A stretch of 64,000 nt of DNA from Sphingomonas alba (GTDB taxonomy: Bacteria > Pseudomonadota > Alphaproteobacteria > Sphingomonadales > Sphingomonadaceae), in NCBI RefSeq assembly GCF_023516555.1, contig NZ_JAMGBD010000001.1, forward strand, positions 124,001 through 188,000, read 5' to 3'. The notes under the pieces are model-generated. The model did not search any database. It was not told where the DNA came from and saw only the letters and a list, made by a program, of their open reading frames with translations. The position numbers were made by a program, and so were the translations under genes. Below, one piece after another: positions 1-9,462 of this stretch; positions within the stretch are counted from its first letter, which is position 1; the number at the start of each line of letters is the position of its first letter.

Positions 1-759
1 ATCGACCGGTATTTTTTCGCCCGGCCGGATGCGAAGCAGGTCACCCACATGGACGTGCTCCAGAGGAATATCTTCTTCGCTCCCGTCCGCATTCACGCGT
101 CGCGCGGTTTTCGGTGCAAGGCCGAGCAATGCACGGATGGCTTTGCCGGTCGCGGACCGTGCCCGCAGTTCCAGCACCTGACCCAGCAGGACAAGCGTGG
201 TGATGACCGCTGCCGCTTCGTAATAGACCGGAACGAGGCCGCCCATCGTCCGTAACGAGAGCGGAAACGCCTGTGGCCTCAGCGTCGCGACCAGGCTGCA
301 TCCATAGGCAACGCCAACCCCGAGTCCGATGAGCGTGAACATGTTTAGGTTGCGGCTCTTGAGCGACGCCCAGAACCTCTCGAAAAACGGCCAACCGCCC
401 CACAGCACGACCGGCGTGGCAAGCGTCAGCTGCAGCCAGATGGAAGTCTGCATTGGCAGTAACCCGATGCCAAGAACCTCAGCGCCGAAGGTCAGCAGCA
501 TCAAAGGAATCGAAAGCGCCGCGCTGATCCAAAATCGGCGGCTCATGTCGATCAGCTCGGGATTTGGACCGTCCTCGAGGCTCGGCTCCAGGGGCTCAAG
601 CGCCATGCCGCAAATCGGGCAGTTGCCGGGGTGGTCCTGGCGGATCTGCGGATGCATGGGGCAGGTCCAGATCGTTCCTTCGGCGACGGTCGCGGGATCG
701 ACCGGGGGGCCGGCGCGATCCTGGTGGCTGTGGTGATGGCAGTTGTGGTTGTTTTCCAT
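1..759 (-). CDS. copA: Copper-type P1B ATPase, N-terminal part (cut by window edge)
   Basis: This is the first 253 codons of a heavy-metal P-type ATPase that runs off the left edge. Such enzymes pump Cu(I)/Ag(I) out of the cytoplasm at the cost of ATP. The N terminus is His-rich (HHHSH near residues 8-12). It is followed by a heavy-metal-binding module with CPMHPQ at 33-38 and CPICGM at 47-52, as in CopA/SilP-type pumps that lack a classical CxxC HMA domain. Four hydrophobic helices follow (about 75-95, 105-125, 140-160 and 170-195), and then the start of the actuator domain (RPGEKIPVD at the cut). The catalytic DKTG and CPC motifs lie outside the window, so the metal cannot be read directly. 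Copper is inferred from the divergent CsoR gene. The ATG at 759 is the only sensible start. Confidence 0.9.
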   Translation of the reverse strand, partial: MENNHNCHHHSHQDRAGPPVDPATVAEGTIWTCPMHPQIRQDHPGNCPICGMALEPLEPSLEDGPNPELIDMSRRFWISAALSIPLMLLTFGAEVLGIGLLPMQTSIWLQLTLATPVVLWGGWPFFERFWASLKSRNLNMFTLIGLGVGVAYGCSLVATLRPQAFPLSLRTMGGLVPVYYEAAAVITTLVLLGQVLELRARSATGKAIRALLGLAPKTARRVNADGSEEDIPLEHVHVGDLLRIRPGEKIPVD

Positions 760-790
760 GCAGCAACCCTTGTGTTTGCGGACTTCCCGT

Positions 791-809
791 TATACCCCCA
801 TTAGGTATA
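791..809. promoter_or_regulatory. CsoR-like operator, copy 1 (copA side)
   Basis: An inverted repeat, ATACCCCCATTAGGTAT at 792-808, sits between the shared -35-like box and the copA -10-like box. CsoR-family operators are typically AT-flanked palindromes with C/G tracts of this form (family knowledge). The adjacent repressor gene makes it the likely ligand. Confidence 0.6.
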
Positions 810-816
810 TTGCAAG

Positions 817-833
817 ATACCCACATGGGGTAT
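817..833. promoter_or_regulatory. CsoR-like operator, copy 2 (csoR side)
   Basis: A second inverted repeat, ATACCCACATGGGGTAT, has its centre 25 bp from that of the first copy. It overlaps the csoR -10-like box and ends 11 bp before the csoR start codon, which suggests autorepression. Confidence 0.6.
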
Positions 834-844
834 ATGAGGTAGGC

Positions 845-1114
845 ATGACAGACCATGACCCGAAACTATTGAACCGCCTGCGTCGAATAGAGGGGCAGGT
901 TCGCGGCATTAGCCGCATGGTTGAGGAAGGCCGGTATTGCGTGGATATTTTGACTCAGTTGCAGGCGATCCGAGCCGCGCTCGGCAAGGTCGAAGGCGCA
1001 ATCCTGCAGGACCACCTCAATAAATGTATCGAGGGCGCGATCACGAGCGGCGACACCGCCGACCAGCGCGCCAAGGTGAATGAACTCATTCAATTGTTGG
1101 AGCGTAGCCGGTGA
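845..1114 (+). CDS. csoR: CsoR-family copper-sensing repressor
   Basis: An 89-residue, all-helical metal-sensing repressor of the CsoR/RcnR/FrmR family (DUF156). It is expected to bind operator DNA as a tetramer in the apo form and to release it on Cu(I) binding. The opening RLRRIEGQVRGI is the family signature. C32, H57 and C61 reproduce the Cys-His-Cys spacing (25 and 4 residues) of the Cu(I) site of mycobacterial CsoR, which favours copper over nickel or formaldehyde sensing. I chose the ATG at 845, which gives the usual family length; the frame is open further upstream but would read through the operators. The gene is divergent from the ATPase and its stop overlaps the next gene's GTG start (GTGA), so the two are translationally coupled. 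Confidence 0.9.
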   Translation: MTDHDPKLLNRLRRIEGQVRGISRMVEEGRYCVDILTQLQAIRAALGKVEGAILQDHLNKCIEGAITSGDTADQRAKVNELIQLLERSR

Positions 1115-2523
1115 AGTTGTTCGCGTTGAATTCGACCGTCGCTTTTCTCGCATTGGTCACCGGCACCACTGCTTTCGCACAGCATGAGGGGCACGGCATG
1201 TCGATGCCCATGCCGGCTGAGCCGACGAAGCCGGAGACGGCGACCGCGCCCACGCCGGACCCGCATGCCGGGCATGACATGGGCGGCATGGAGATGCCCG
1301 CTGAGCCCGCGGAGGAAAGCCCGCCCGCCCATGACATGGCGACCATGCCGGGGATGGATCATTCCTCTCATGGCGGCGCGATGAAAGGTGCGCTCGGCTC
1401 CTATGGAATGACCCGGGAGGCGTCCGGCACCTCATGGCAGCCCGATTCGTCGATGCATGACGGCATCCATTTGGCGAGCGGCGACTGGACCTTCATGATC
1501 CACGGGAATCTCGACCTGGTTTATGACTGGCAGGAGGGGCCGCGCGGCGATTCCAAGACCTTTGTCGCGGGTATGCTGATGGGCATGGCGCGCCGTCCTG
1601 TCGGCGACGGATTACTCCAGTTCCGGGCGATGGTCAGCCCCGACCCGCTGATGGGCAAGAAGGGCTATCCGCTCCTGCTCGCCAGTGGCGAAACCGCCAA
1701 TGGCACCGATCCTCTCGTCGACCGCCAGCACCCGCATGACTTTTTCATGGAACTGTCGGCGAGCCTGTCCCAGCCGCTCTCCCGCAACACCAGCGTCTTC
1801 ATCTACGGCGGCTTGCCGGGAGAGCCGGCTTTCGGCCCGCCCGCCTTCATGCATCGACAGTCGATCAGCACCTCGCCGGAGGCCCCGATCAGTCACCACT
1901 GGCTCGATTCAACCCACATCACGTTCGGCGTCCTCACCGCCGGACTGGTCCACAACAATTTCAAGCTCGAGGTTTCACGCTTCAACGGTCGCGAACCCGA
2001 CCAGCATCGCTGGGACATCGAGACCGGTCCCCTCGATTCGACGTCGGTCCGCCTCTCGTGGAACCCGACGCACACGCTGTCCCTGCAAGGCAGCTGGGCC
2101 CATCTCGAAGAGCCGGAGCAGCTCGAGCCGGGCGTCAACCAGCGCCGCTGGTCGGCAAGCGCCATCTACACGCGGCCGATCGCCAACGGCTGGTGGTCGA
2201 CGACCTTGGCCTGGGGCCGCAAGAGCTTGGAGGGCCTGAATTTGGATGCCGTTGCGCTCGAAAGCTCCGTCAACTGGAAGGACTGGACCCTGTTCGGCCG
2301 CGGCGAGATGACCGAGAATAACGAGCTGACCACCGATCATCACGACAGCTTTCGCGTCGGCAAGATCAGCCTCGGGCTCATCAAGGATTTTGCGATCGCC
2401 AGGCATCTGAAGTTCGGCCTCGGCGGTCTTTACGCCTTCAATTTCGTCCCGAATTCGCTTGAAGACGCCTATGGCGGCGACCCCCAAGGCGCCATGGCTT
2501 TCGCCCGTTTGAAGATCGACTGA
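1111..2523 (+). CDS. His/Met-rich outer-membrane beta-barrel, copper-associated
   Basis: A 470-residue protein starting at GTG 1111. A signal peptide covers about residues 1-23 (AFA/Q). A low-complexity stretch rich in His, Met, Pro and Glu follows to about residue 95, with repeats such as HGMSMPMP, HAGHDMGGMEMP and HDMATMPGMDH that look like Cu/Ag-binding ligands. The remainder alternates in the manner of beta strands, with aromatic girdles and GxSW-like hairpins, consistent with an outer-membrane barrel (about residues 110-470). It is not a recognisable CopB/PcoB. Co-transcription with csoR and the metal-ligand N terminus suggest copper capture or export across the envelope; this role is inferred. 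It ends 20 bp before trxB. Confidence 0.7.
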   Translation: MKLFALNSTVAFLALVTGTTAFAQHEGHGMSMPMPAEPTKPETATAPTPDPHAGHDMGGMEMPAEPAEESPPAHDMATMPGMDHSSHGGAMKGALGSYGMTREASGTSWQPDSSMHDGIHLASGDWTFMIHGNLDLVYDWQEGPRGDSKTFVAGMLMGMARRPVGDGLLQFRAMVSPDPLMGKKGYPLLLASGETANGTDPLVDRQHPHDFFMELSASLSQPLSRNTSVFIYGGLPGEPAFGPPAFMHRQSISTSPEAPISHHWLDSTHITFGVLTAGLVHNNFKLEVSRFNGREPDQHRWDIETGPLDSTSVRLSWNPTHTLSLQGSWAHLEEPEQLEPGVNQRRWSASAIYTRPIANGWWSTTLAWGRKSLEGLNLDAVALESSVNWKDWTLFGRGEMTENNELTTDHHDSFRVGKISLGLIKDFAIARHLKFGLGGLYAFNFVPNSLEDAYGGDPQGAMAFARLKID

Positions 2524-2543
2524 ATCGACCCTAAGTGAGCGCC

Positions 2544-3509
2544 ATGACCAACATCGTTTCCACTCGAATGCTGATTCTCGGTTCCGGCCCGGCCGGAATG
2601 ACAGCAGCCATTTATGCCGCGCGCGCCGGCCTCGCGCCGGTCGTTGTCCAGGGCATCCAGCCCGGCGGCCAATTGACCACGACAACCGACGTAGAAAATT
2701 ACCCGGGCTTCCGCAGCGTCATCCAGGGTCCCTGGCTGATGGAGGAGATGCAGGCCCAGGCCGAGCATGTCGGCACCAAAATGGTCTGGGACCATATCAG
2801 CAGCGTCGATCTGTCGCGTCGGCCGTTCGTCGTGAAGGGCGACGGCGGCACGGAATATCATGCCGATACCCTCGTCATCGCTACCGGCGCCCAGGCCAAA
2901 TGGCTGAACCTGCCGAGCGAAGAACATATGAAGGGCCGGGGCGCGTCGGCGTGCGCGACCTGCGACGGCTTTTTCTACCGCGGCAAGAAGGTCGCGGTGA
3001 TCGGCGGCGGCAACACCGCTGTCGAAGAAGCGATCTACATGACCAACCACAGCCAGAACGTGACCCTGATCCATCGCCGCGATTCGCTCCGCGCCGAGAA
3101 GATCCTGCAGGACCGGCTGTTCGCCAATCCGCACATCAACATCATCTGGAATGCCGAGGTCGCCGAATTCCTCTCCGGCGGCATGCCCGAGGCGCTCACC
3201 GGCCTCCGCCTCCGCGACACCCAGAACGGCTCTCTGCGCGATATCGAAGTCGAGGGCGCGTTCGTCGCTATCGGCCATGCTCCAGCGACCGAGCTTTTCG
3301 GTGGCCAGCTGGAGCTCGACGATGACGGCTACCTAAAGGTCGAAATCGGCTCGACCCGCACCAACATCCCCGGCGTGTTCGCCTGCGGCGACGTCATGGA
3401 CAAGATCTACCGCCAGGCGGTCACGGCTGCCGGCACCGGCTGCATGGCAGCTTTGGATGCAGAGAAGTTCCTTGCGGCGCAGGAGTATGAAGCGCTCGCC
3501 GCGGAGTAG
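2544..3509 (+). CDS. trxB: Thioredoxin-disulfide reductase
   Basis: A 321-residue flavoprotein that passes electrons from NADPH through FAD to thioredoxin in the cytoplasm. The FAD-binding GSGPAG is at 13-18, the redox-active CATC at 137-140, the NADPH-binding GGGNTA near 156-161, and the closing FAD motif GVFACGDV near the C terminus. Length and domain order match bacterial low-molecular-weight TrxB. A GTG at 2535 would add three residues. The ATG at 2544 is preferred because the AGTGAG before it is a better ribosome site than anything before 2535. The thioredoxin gene itself is about 37 kb away (40420). Confidence 0.93.
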   Translation: MTNIVSTRMLILGSGPAGMTAAIYAARAGLAPVVVQGIQPGGQLTTTTDVENYPGFRSVIQGPWLMEEMQAQAEHVGTKMVWDHISSVDLSRRPFVVKGDGGTEYHADTLVIATGAQAKWLNLPSEEHMKGRGASACATCDGFFYRGKKVAVIGGGNTAVEEAIYMTNHSQNVTLIHRRDSLRAEKILQDRLFANPHINIIWNAEVAEFLSGGMPEALTGLRLRDTQNGSLRDIEVEGAFVAIGHAPATELFGGQLELDDDGYLKVEIGSTRTNIPGVFACGDVMDKIYRQAVTAAGTGCMAALDAEKFLAAQEYEALAAE

Positions 3510-3512
3510 CGG

Positions 3513-3800
3513 CTAGGCGACTTTCCGCCTCACGAAATGCAGCAAGCGGCCATAGGTCATGAAGTCCTCGGCCTCGACCTCGTCATCCTCGATCAGGATA
3601 CCGAGCCGCTCCTCCATCTCCGTGAGGAAATTGGCGACGGCCATCGAATCGAACTCGGGCAGGGACCCGAACAGCCCGGTTGAAGCATTGAAGGCCGCGA
3701 CCAGGCTCTCCGGCAGGCCCAGCACATCGCTCAACAGCCCGCGCAGCGCCGTATCGGCGGCATCGGCTGTTTCGCTGGGTCTCTGAGCGGGCTGCTGCAT
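3513..3800 (-). CDS. Acyl carrier protein, exosortase A-associated type
   Basis: A 95-residue acyl carrier protein. The phosphopantetheine attachment site is S52 within EFDSMAV, preceded by a helical segment and followed by an acidic helix (EDDEVEAED), as in ACPs. The sequence is closer to the small ACPs found beside exosortase A ligase/decarboxylase pairs than to fatty-acid AcpP, which has DSLD. It is divergent from the AMP ligase, 56 bp away, and that ligase is the obvious candidate to load it. Its stop lies 3 bp from that of trxB (convergent). Confidence 0.8.
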   Translation of the reverse strand: MQQPAQRPSETADAADTALRGLLSDVLGLPESLVAAFNASTGLFGSLPEFDSMAVANFLTEMEERLGILIEDDEVEAEDFMTYGRLLHFVRRKVA

Positions 3801-3856
3801 CGGACGCGCCCCTAGGGCCTGTTACGCGAGGCGGCAAGCTTTGCTAGGCGGAGAGT

Positions 3857-5368
3857 ATGGCGGGGCCTGATCCGACACCATATCCCCTGGACCACCTCGC
3901 CCTGCGCGGCGAGGCGGAGGCACCGGCGCTGATCACGGACGGCCAGGCCATCACCTTTTCCGAAATGAACGAGCAAGTCGGTCGGATTGCGTCCGCATTG
4001 CTCGGCCATGGCCTGAAACCTGGCGATCGCGTCGCCAGCTGGATGGGCAAGACCCGCCTGGCCTGCCTCCTGCCGCTAGCCGCAGCGCGAGCGGGGCTTG
4101 TCCACGTCCCGGTCAATCCCATTCTCCGCCGGGCCCAAGCCGGGCACATCCTCGCCGACAGCGGCGCGCGGCTGTTAATCGCCAACCAGGCGAGGCTCGA
4201 TAGCCTGACCGCCGAAGACCGAGCCGATGCGGCGACAATCGCATTGGAGGGCTGGCAAGACGGTTCAGTGGCGCTGCCGGCGTCGGCCCAAGACCCAACG
4301 AGCCTTGCTGCGCTCTTCTACACGTCCGGCTCTACCGGCCGCCCCAAAGGCGTGATGCTGAGCCACGCCAATCTCTGGCTCGGTGCGATTAGCGTTGCCC
4401 ACTATCTCGGCCTGTCCGCCGACGACCGCACTCTCTGCGTGTTGCCGCTCGCTTTCGACTACGGCCAGAACCAGCTGCTATCGACCTGGGCGGCCGGGGG
4501 CTGCGCCATCGCCTTCGATTACCTTCTTCCCAGAGACGTCGCCCGCGCGGTTCGGCGTCATGACGTCAGCGTGCTCGCCGGCGTGCCGCCGCTGTGGCAT
4601 CAGCTCGCCGAGGCCGACTGGTCGGGTGGGGAGGGCGCCAGCCTCCGTACGCTCACCAATAGCGGCGGTCATTTGCCGCTGCCGCTTGTGCAAAAGCTGC
4701 GAGACCTGTTCCCGCGGGCGAACCTCCACCTCATGTACGGCCTTACCGAGGCCTTCCGCTCAACCAGCCTCGATCCGGCTCTCGTCGACGAACACCCCGA
4801 ATCCGTCGGCACCGCCATTCCCTTCGCCGAAGTCATGATCGTCCGCCCTGATGGCACCGAAGCCGCTCCTGGCGAGGAAGGCGAACTCGTTCACGCGGGC
4901 CCGCTCGTCGCTCAAGGCTACTGGCGCGACGACGAGCGGACGGCCCAGCGTTTCCGTGCCGCGCCAGCCTTCTCGAAACTCGGCGGCCCAGCCGTTTGGT
5001 CCGGCGACACCGCCCTCAAGGGCGCGGACGGCCTGATTCGCTTCCGCGGCCGCGCCGACGCCATGATCAAGACCAGCGGCAATCGCGTCAGCCCGACCGA
5101 GATCGAGGAAGCAGCGCTGGCTTCCGGCGCCGTCGCCCAGTGCGCCGCGTTTGGGATCCCCGACGCCGAACTAGGGCAGGCGATCCTGCTGGTCGCCGAG
5201 CCCAAGGGCGAAGATCCTGAAAACAGGCTGAAAAACCATTTCGCCGCCGAACTGCCGGCCTTCATGCGGCCCAAGCACATCGTCTGGCGGGACAAGCTTC
5301 CCGTCGGACCCAATGGCAAGCTGGACCGGACCGCGATACAGCACGCCATCGAGGAGGAGCTTCCATGA
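3857..5368 (+). CDS. AMP-forming acyl ligase, exosortase A system-associated
   Basis: A 503-residue member of the adenylate-forming (ANL) superfamily. It activates a carboxylic acid as acyl-AMP and transfers it to CoA or to a carrier protein. The P-loop-like motif YTSGSTGRPKG is at 155-165, the aromatic-adenine motif YGLTEAFRST near 293-302, and the hinge and C-terminal lysine region (GNGKLDR-like, here GPNGKLDRT) near 487-495. Adjacency to a dedicated ACP and a PLP decarboxylase matches the exosortase A-associated ligase family. The substrate is unknown. The stop overlaps the decarboxylase start by ATGA. Confidence 0.85.
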   Translation: MAGPDPTPYPLDHLALRGEAEAPALITDGQAITFSEMNEQVGRIASALLGHGLKPGDRVASWMGKTRLACLLPLAAARAGLVHVPVNPILRRAQAGHILADSGARLLIANQARLDSLTAEDRADAATIALEGWQDGSVALPASAQDPTSLAALFYTSGSTGRPKGVMLSHANLWLGAISVAHYLGLSADDRTLCVLPLAFDYGQNQLLSTWAAGGCAIAFDYLLPRDVARAVRRHDVSVLAGVPPLWHQLAEADWSGGEGASLRTLTNSGGHLPLPLVQKLRDLFPRANLHLMYGLTEAFRSTSLDPALVDEHPESVGTAIPFAEVMIVRPDGTEAAPGEEGELVHAGPLVAQGYWRDDERTAQRFRAAPAFSKLGGPAVWSGDTALKGADGLIRFRGRADAMIKTSGNRVSPTEIEEAALASGAVAQCAAFGIPDAELGQAILLVAEPKGEDPENRLKNHFAAELPAFMRPKHIVWRDKLPVGPNGKLDRTAIQHAIEEELP

Positions 5369-6594
5369 AGGGGATGGGGCCGATTCCGCCCGGTTTTGAC
5401 GTCAGCCAGCAGGGGCGGCTGGCGATCGGGGGCTATGATTGCGAGGAGCTGGTCGCCGAAGCGCGCGGCACACCGCTGTTCGTCTATGACAATAATCTCG
5501 TTGGCGCCAAGATCGCCCGCTTCCGGCACTGCATGCCGGCCGGCGTCCTTCTGCATTATGCTGTTAAAGCAAATCCTTATCCGCCATTGTTGGAATGGCT
5601 CTGCAGGTATGTCGATGGCTTCGACGTTGCATCCGTGGGGGAACTACTGGCGCTGGAGAAAGCAGGCGCCGATGTCGTCGCCGTCAGCTTCGCCGGGCCC
5701 GGCAAATCCAATAATGAGCTGAAGGTCGCGATCAAGGACGGCGCCACCATCCACCTCGAAAGCGAAGGCGAGGCCCGCCGCGCGCTCGATATCGCCGGCC
5801 AACTCGGCAAGCGTCCTCGTCTGTCGGTCCGCGTCAATCCGCCCTTTGCCCTCAAGGGCGCCGGGATGAAGATGGGCGGTTACGCGTCCCAGTTCGGCGT
5901 CGACCATGACCGCGTGCCCGATCTTGTCCGCGGCATCATCGACGCAGGCGCAGAATGGCGGGGCCTTCACCTGTTCGCCGGTTCGCAATGCTTGGATTGG
6001 ACGGCGATTGCTGAGACCTACCGCCAGGCGCTGCAGCTCGCCGGAGACATTTCTGACGCGGTCGGTGTCCATCCAACCGAGGTCAATCTCGGCGGCGGCC
6101 TTGGCATTCCCTATTTCGAGGGTGACGAGGAGGTCGACCTCGATTGCCTTGGACGGGCCTTGGGAGACCAGCTGGCCGACGGGCCACCGGCATTGGCGAC
6201 GACGCAGATCATCGTCGAGCTTGGCCGCTGGCTGGTCGGGGAGGCGGGAGTCTATCTGACGCGGATCGTGGATCGCACCACCAGTCGCGGCAAGACCTTC
6301 CTCGTCACCGATGGTGGTCTTCACCATATGCTCGCCGCCAGCGGGAATTTCGGCCAGCTGCTGCGGCGCAATTTCCCGGTCGCCATCGCCTCGCGCTTCG
6401 GCGAGGCCGCGACCGAGGAGGCCAGCATCGTCGGTTGCCTGTGCACGCCCCTCGACATGCTGGCTGACGAGGTGGCGCTTCCCAATGCGGACGTCGGCGA
6501 TTTGGTCGCCATCTTCTGCGCCGGCGCCTACGGCCTCTCGGCTAGCCCGCAGGCGTTCCTCAACCAGGCCCATGCCCAGGAAATGCTCATCTAG
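5365..6594 (+). CDS. PLP-dependent decarboxylase, exosortase A system-associated
   Basis: A 409-residue fold-type III PLP enzyme of the ornithine/diaminopimelate decarboxylase group. The Schiff-base lysine is K68 in HYAVKANPYP. A glycine-rich phosphate-binding stretch (NLGGGLGIPY) lies near 237-246, and the C-terminal Cys-containing segment (GCLCTPLDML) carries the residue that contributes to the partner active site in the dimer. With the preceding AMP ligase and divergent ACP it forms the trio seen in exosortase A/PEP-CTERM loci, where it is thought to make an amine used in EPS or lipid modification; that role is not proven. It ends directly against truA (stop to stop, no gap). Confidence 0.87.
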   Translation: MKGMGPIPPGFDVSQQGRLAIGGYDCEELVAEARGTPLFVYDNNLVGAKIARFRHCMPAGVLLHYAVKANPYPPLLEWLCRYVDGFDVASVGELLALEKAGADVVAVSFAGPGKSNNELKVAIKDGATIHLESEGEARRALDIAGQLGKRPRLSVRVNPPFALKGAGMKMGGYASQFGVDHDRVPDLVRGIIDAGAEWRGLHLFAGSQCLDWTAIAETYRQALQLAGDISDAVGVHPTEVNLGGGLGIPYFEGDEEVDLDCLGRALGDQLADGPPALATTQIIVELGRWLVGEAGVYLTRIVDRTTSRGKTFLVTDGGLHHMLAASGNFGQLLRRNFPVAIASRFGEAATEEASIVGCLCTPLDMLADEVALPNADVGDLVAIFCAGAYGLSASPQAFLNQAHAQEMLI

Positions 6595-7335
6595 TCAGGG
6601 ATAGACCGCCTCGACGAAGTAGAGGCCGTCAGGCGGCGCATTCAGGCCCAGCGCGGCCCGGTCCTTGGCCTCCAGCGCCTTGCGCATGTCCTCGGGCTCC
6701 CAGCGCCCCAGGCCGACCATGGCGAGGCAGCCGGTCATCGACCGCACCTGATGGTGCAGGAAGCTGCGCGCCTCCGCACGGATGTGGATCTCCTCGTCCT
6801 CGCGCTCGACCGAAAGCACATCCAGCGTCTTCACCGGGCTATCCGATTGGCAATGCACGGACCGGAATGTCGTGAAGTCATGACGTCCGACGAGATAAGA
6901 CGCGCCCTCGCGCATTGCGCCAACGTCGAGGTGCGGCCCGATCCGCCACGCCTTGCCCGCTTCCAGCGTCAGCGGCGCGCGGCGGTTGGCGATTCGATAG
7001 AGATAGCGCCGGCCGATACACGAAAAGCGCGCGTGCCAGTCGTCGGCCACCCTTTCGACCCGCAGCACGGCAACCGGATCGGGCCGCAACAAAGCGTTCA
7101 ACCCTTCTCGCAGCCGGTGCTCGGTCACATCCTTGGCTAGGTCGATATGCACTGCCATCGCCAGTGCATGCACCCCCGCATCCGTCCGCCCCGCCGCATG
7201 CGCCGTCACCGTCTCGCCGGTCATCTGGAACGCCGCCCGCTCGACAGAGGCCTGCACGGACGGCCCATGGTCCTGCCGCTGCCAGCCCATGAACGGCGCC
7301 CCATCCCACTCCAGGATAAGCTTCCACCGCGTCAC
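6595..7335 (-). CDS. truA: tRNA pseudouridine(38-40) synthase TruA
   Basis: A 246-residue enzyme that isomerises uridines 38-40 in the anticodon arm of tRNAs. The catalytic aspartate is D52 in [11 protein letters not shown]. The RYLYRI segment near 130 and the HDFTTFRS and [11 protein letters not shown] motifs are family hallmarks. It starts with an ATGA overlap on the stop of fmt, so fmt-truA form an operon. Family length is normal. Confidence 0.95.
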   Translation of the reverse strand: MTRWKLILEWDGAPFMGWQRQDHGPSVQASVERAAFQMTGETVTAHAAGRTDAGVHALAMAVHIDLAKDVTEHRLREGLNALLRPDPVAVLRVERVADDWHARFSCIGRRYLYRIANRRAPLTLEAGKAWRIGPHLDVGAMREGASYLVGRHDFTTFRSVHCQSDSPVKTLDVLSVEREDEEIHIRAEARSFLHHQVRSMTGCLAMVGLGRWEPEDMRKALEAKDRAALGLNAPPDGLYFVEAVYP

Positions 7336-8237
7336 GGCAGGATCGTGCCTTTCGAAACCGGGAACCCGCGCAAGAGTTCGTCCGGCGTCATTGCGCCCTT
7401 GCCGGCGCGCTGGACGAGCAGTGGCCGCAATGCAGCTTCACCGCAGGCGATGGTGAGGCCGTCGTCCAGCACTTCGCCCGCTTTGCCATCCCCGTCGACG
7501 ACTTGGGCGTCGAGCAATTTCACCCTCTCGCCATTGGCCTCGAACCAGGCGCCGGGGAAGGGCGCCAGCCCGCGCACTTGGTGCAACACCTGCAGTGCCG
7601 GGAAGGCCCAGTCGATCCGGGCCTCTTCCTTGCGGATCTTGGCCGCATAGGTGACGCCCTCCTCGGGCTGGGCGACGTGCGGGTAGGAGTCGAAGTCCGA
7701 AAGCACCTGCATCATCAGCTGCGCGCCAATTACACTCAGTTCCTTAGTGACTTCGCCAGCATTCCTGTTACCGATTGCGAACTCTTGTGCGGCCAGCATC
7801 GGTCCCGTGTCGAGCCCGGCCTCCATCTCCATGATGGTCACGCCGGTGATGGCGTCGCCGGCCATGATCGCCCGCTGCACCGGCGCCGCGCCCCGCCAGC
7901 GCGGCAGGAGCGAGCCGTGGACGTTCAGGCAACCTAGCTTCGGCGCAGCCAGGATCGGCTTCGGCAGGATCAGCCCATAGGCCGCCACCACCGCAAACTC
8001 GGCGCGCAAGGCCTCGAACTCTTCCTGCTCGGCCGCGCCCTTCAGGCTCACCGGCGAATGGACCGGTATCCCCATCAATTCGGCCGCCCGCTGCACCGGC
8101 GTCGGCTGGATCGCCTTGCCGCGTCCGGCGGCCCGCGGCGGCTGGCAATAGACCGCCGCCACCTCATGCTTCGCCGCCTGCAACGCATAGAGCGTCGGCA
8201 CCGCAAAGTCCGGGGAACCCATGAAGATTACGCGCAT
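7332..8237 (-). CDS. fmt: Methionyl-tRNA formyltransferase
   Basis: A 301-residue enzyme that formylates the initiator Met-tRNA using 10-formyl-THF. The formyl-transferase core shows N105, H107 ([10 protein letters not shown] at 107-116) and D143 (GLDTG), the three catalytic residues of the family. The C-terminal tRNA-binding OB-fold covers about 205-301. It is the first gene of the fmt-truA pair. The functionally linked deformylase gene def lies 0.7 kb away on the other strand, beyond recR. Confidence 0.95.
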   Translation of the reverse strand: MRVIFMGSPDFAVPTLYALQAAKHEVAAVYCQPPRAAGRGKAIQPTPVQRAAELMGIPVHSPVSLKGAAEQEEFEALRAEFAVVAAYGLILPKPILAAPKLGCLNVHGSLLPRWRGAAPVQRAIMAGDAITGVTIMEMEAGLDTGPMLAAQEFAIGNRNAGEVTKELSVIGAQLMMQVLSDFDSYPHVAQPEEGVTYAAKIRKEEARIDWAFPALQVLHQVRGLAPFPGAWFEANGERVKLLDAQVVDGDGKAGEVLDDGLTIACGEAALRPLLVQRAGKGAMTPDELLRGFPVSKGTILP

Positions 8238-8285
8238 CGGCAGCGCCTATGGCCTAGGCGCGGCGAAATTCCTATCAGGCGGGCG

Positions 8286-8882
8286 ATGGCAAGCCACGAA
8301 ATCGAAGCTCTGAGCCAAGCCCTGGCGCGCCTGCCGGGCCTCGGGCCGCGTTCGGCGCGGCGCGCGGTGCTGCACCTGATGAAAAAGCGCGAGGCGGCGC
8401 TGCAGCCGCTACTGGCGGCGCTCAAGCAAGTCTCGGACAAGCTCTCCACCTGCTCGATCTGCGGCAATGTCGACACCAGCGACCCTTGCGGCATCTGCTC
8501 GGACCCGCGCCGCGACCTGAAGAGCCTGTGCGTGGTCGAGGAAGTGTCCGACCTCTGGGCGCTCGACCGCTCGCGCCTTTTTCCGGGCCGCTACCACGTC
8601 CTCGGCGGCCGTCTTTCAGCCCTCGAAGGCGTCCGCCCCGAAGACCTCAGCATCGACAAGCTGGTGAAGCGCGTCGCCGAGGGTGGCATTGACGAGGTCA
8701 TCCTCGCCATGAATGCCACGCTTGAAGGCCAAACGACCGCTCATTACCTCGCGGAAAGGCTGGAGAAATTCCCCATTCGCCTGACCCAGCTCGCCCATGG
8801 CCTGCCGGTCGGCGGTGAGCTTGATTATCTCGACGAAGGCACGCTCGCCCAGGCCCTGCGCGCCCGCCGCCCCGTCGCTTGA
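8286..8882 (+). CDS. recR: Recombination mediator RecR
   Basis: A 198-residue RecFOR-pathway protein that helps load RecA at gaps. The N-terminal helix-hairpin-helix ([11 protein letters not shown], 16-26) is followed by a four-cysteine zinc finger (C56, C59, C68, C71) and a Toprim domain from about residue 80. It ends with a Walker B-like C-terminal region. The ATG at 8286 gives normal family length. The frame is open farther upstream but would enter the divergent fmt gene. It lies 48 bp from fmt in divergent orientation. Confidence 0.95.
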   Translation: MASHEIEALSQALARLPGLGPRSARRAVLHLMKKREAALQPLLAALKQVSDKLSTCSICGNVDTSDPCGICSDPRRDLKSLCVVEEVSDLWALDRSRLFPGRYHVLGGRLSALEGVRPEDLSIDKLVKRVAEGGIDEVILAMNATLEGQTTAHYLAERLEKFPIRLTQLAHGLPVGGELDYLDEGTLAQALRARRPVA

Positions 8883-8913
8883 ACGCCCCCTCCTGAAAGA
8901 CTAAATCCTCACC

Positions 8914-9462
8914 ATGGCCATTCGCCCGATTTTCGAGACCCCTGATCCCGTCCTCCGGCAGATTTCCAAGCCGGTGGAAGTGTTCGACGACGAGTTGAAG
9001 ACTCTCATCTCCGACATGTTCGAAACCATGTACCACGCGCCCGGCATCGGACTTGCGGCGGTGCAGGTGGGCGAGCCCGTCCGCCTGCTCGTCATGGACC
9101 TCCAGGAGAATGAGGATCCGGACGATCCGGAAAGCCCGATCGTCAAGGATCCGCGCGTTTTCATCAACCCGGAGATTCTGTCCCATTCGGACCATGAGGT
9201 GCCCTACACCGAAGGCTGCCTGTCCGTGCCGGACCAATATGCCGAGGTGATGCGCCCTGACCGCATCAAGGCACGCTGGCTGGACGAGAAGGGCAAGAGC
9301 CATGAGCAGGATCTCGACGGACTGCTCGCCGTCTGCCTCCAGCATGAGATGGACCACCTCGAAGGCGTGCTCTTCATCGACCATTTGTCGAAGCTGAAGC
9401 GTGACATGGTGCTGAAAAAGCTCGCCAAGCAGCGCAAAGAGCGCTCACTCAGGGCCGCATGA
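8914..9462 (+). CDS. def: Peptide deformylase
   Basis: A 182-residue metalloenzyme that removes the formyl group from nascent proteins. All three signature motifs are intact: [10 protein letters not shown] at 44-53, EGCLSVP at 100-106 (metal ligand C102), and QHEMDH at 143-148 (ligands H144 and H148, catalytic E145). It follows recR by 31 bp in the same direction and overlaps the next gene by ATGA. Confidence 0.96.
   Translation: MAIRPIFETPDPVLRQISKPVEVFDDELKTLISDMFETMYHAPGIGLAAVQVGEPVRLLVMDLQENEDPDDPESPIVKDPRVFINPEILSHSDHEVPYTEGCLSVPDQYAEVMRPDRIKARWLDEKGKSHEQDLDGLLAVCLQHEMDHLEGVLFIDHLSKLKRDMVLKKLAKQRKERSLRAA

Larger units (their letters stand above)
789..836. promoter_or_regulatory. Face-to-face promoters shared by copA and csoR
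   Basis: The 85-bp gap between the divergent ATPase and csoR genes is nearly symmetric. TTGCAA at 810-815 is its own reverse complement and could serve as the -35 box in both directions. A -10-like TATATG lies at 831-836 toward csoR and TATAAC at 794-789 toward copA, each 15 bp from TTGCAA. Each spacer holds one operator-like palindrome. The boxes are inferred from sequence only, and a 15-bp spacer is shorter than the usual 17. Confidence 0.5.
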
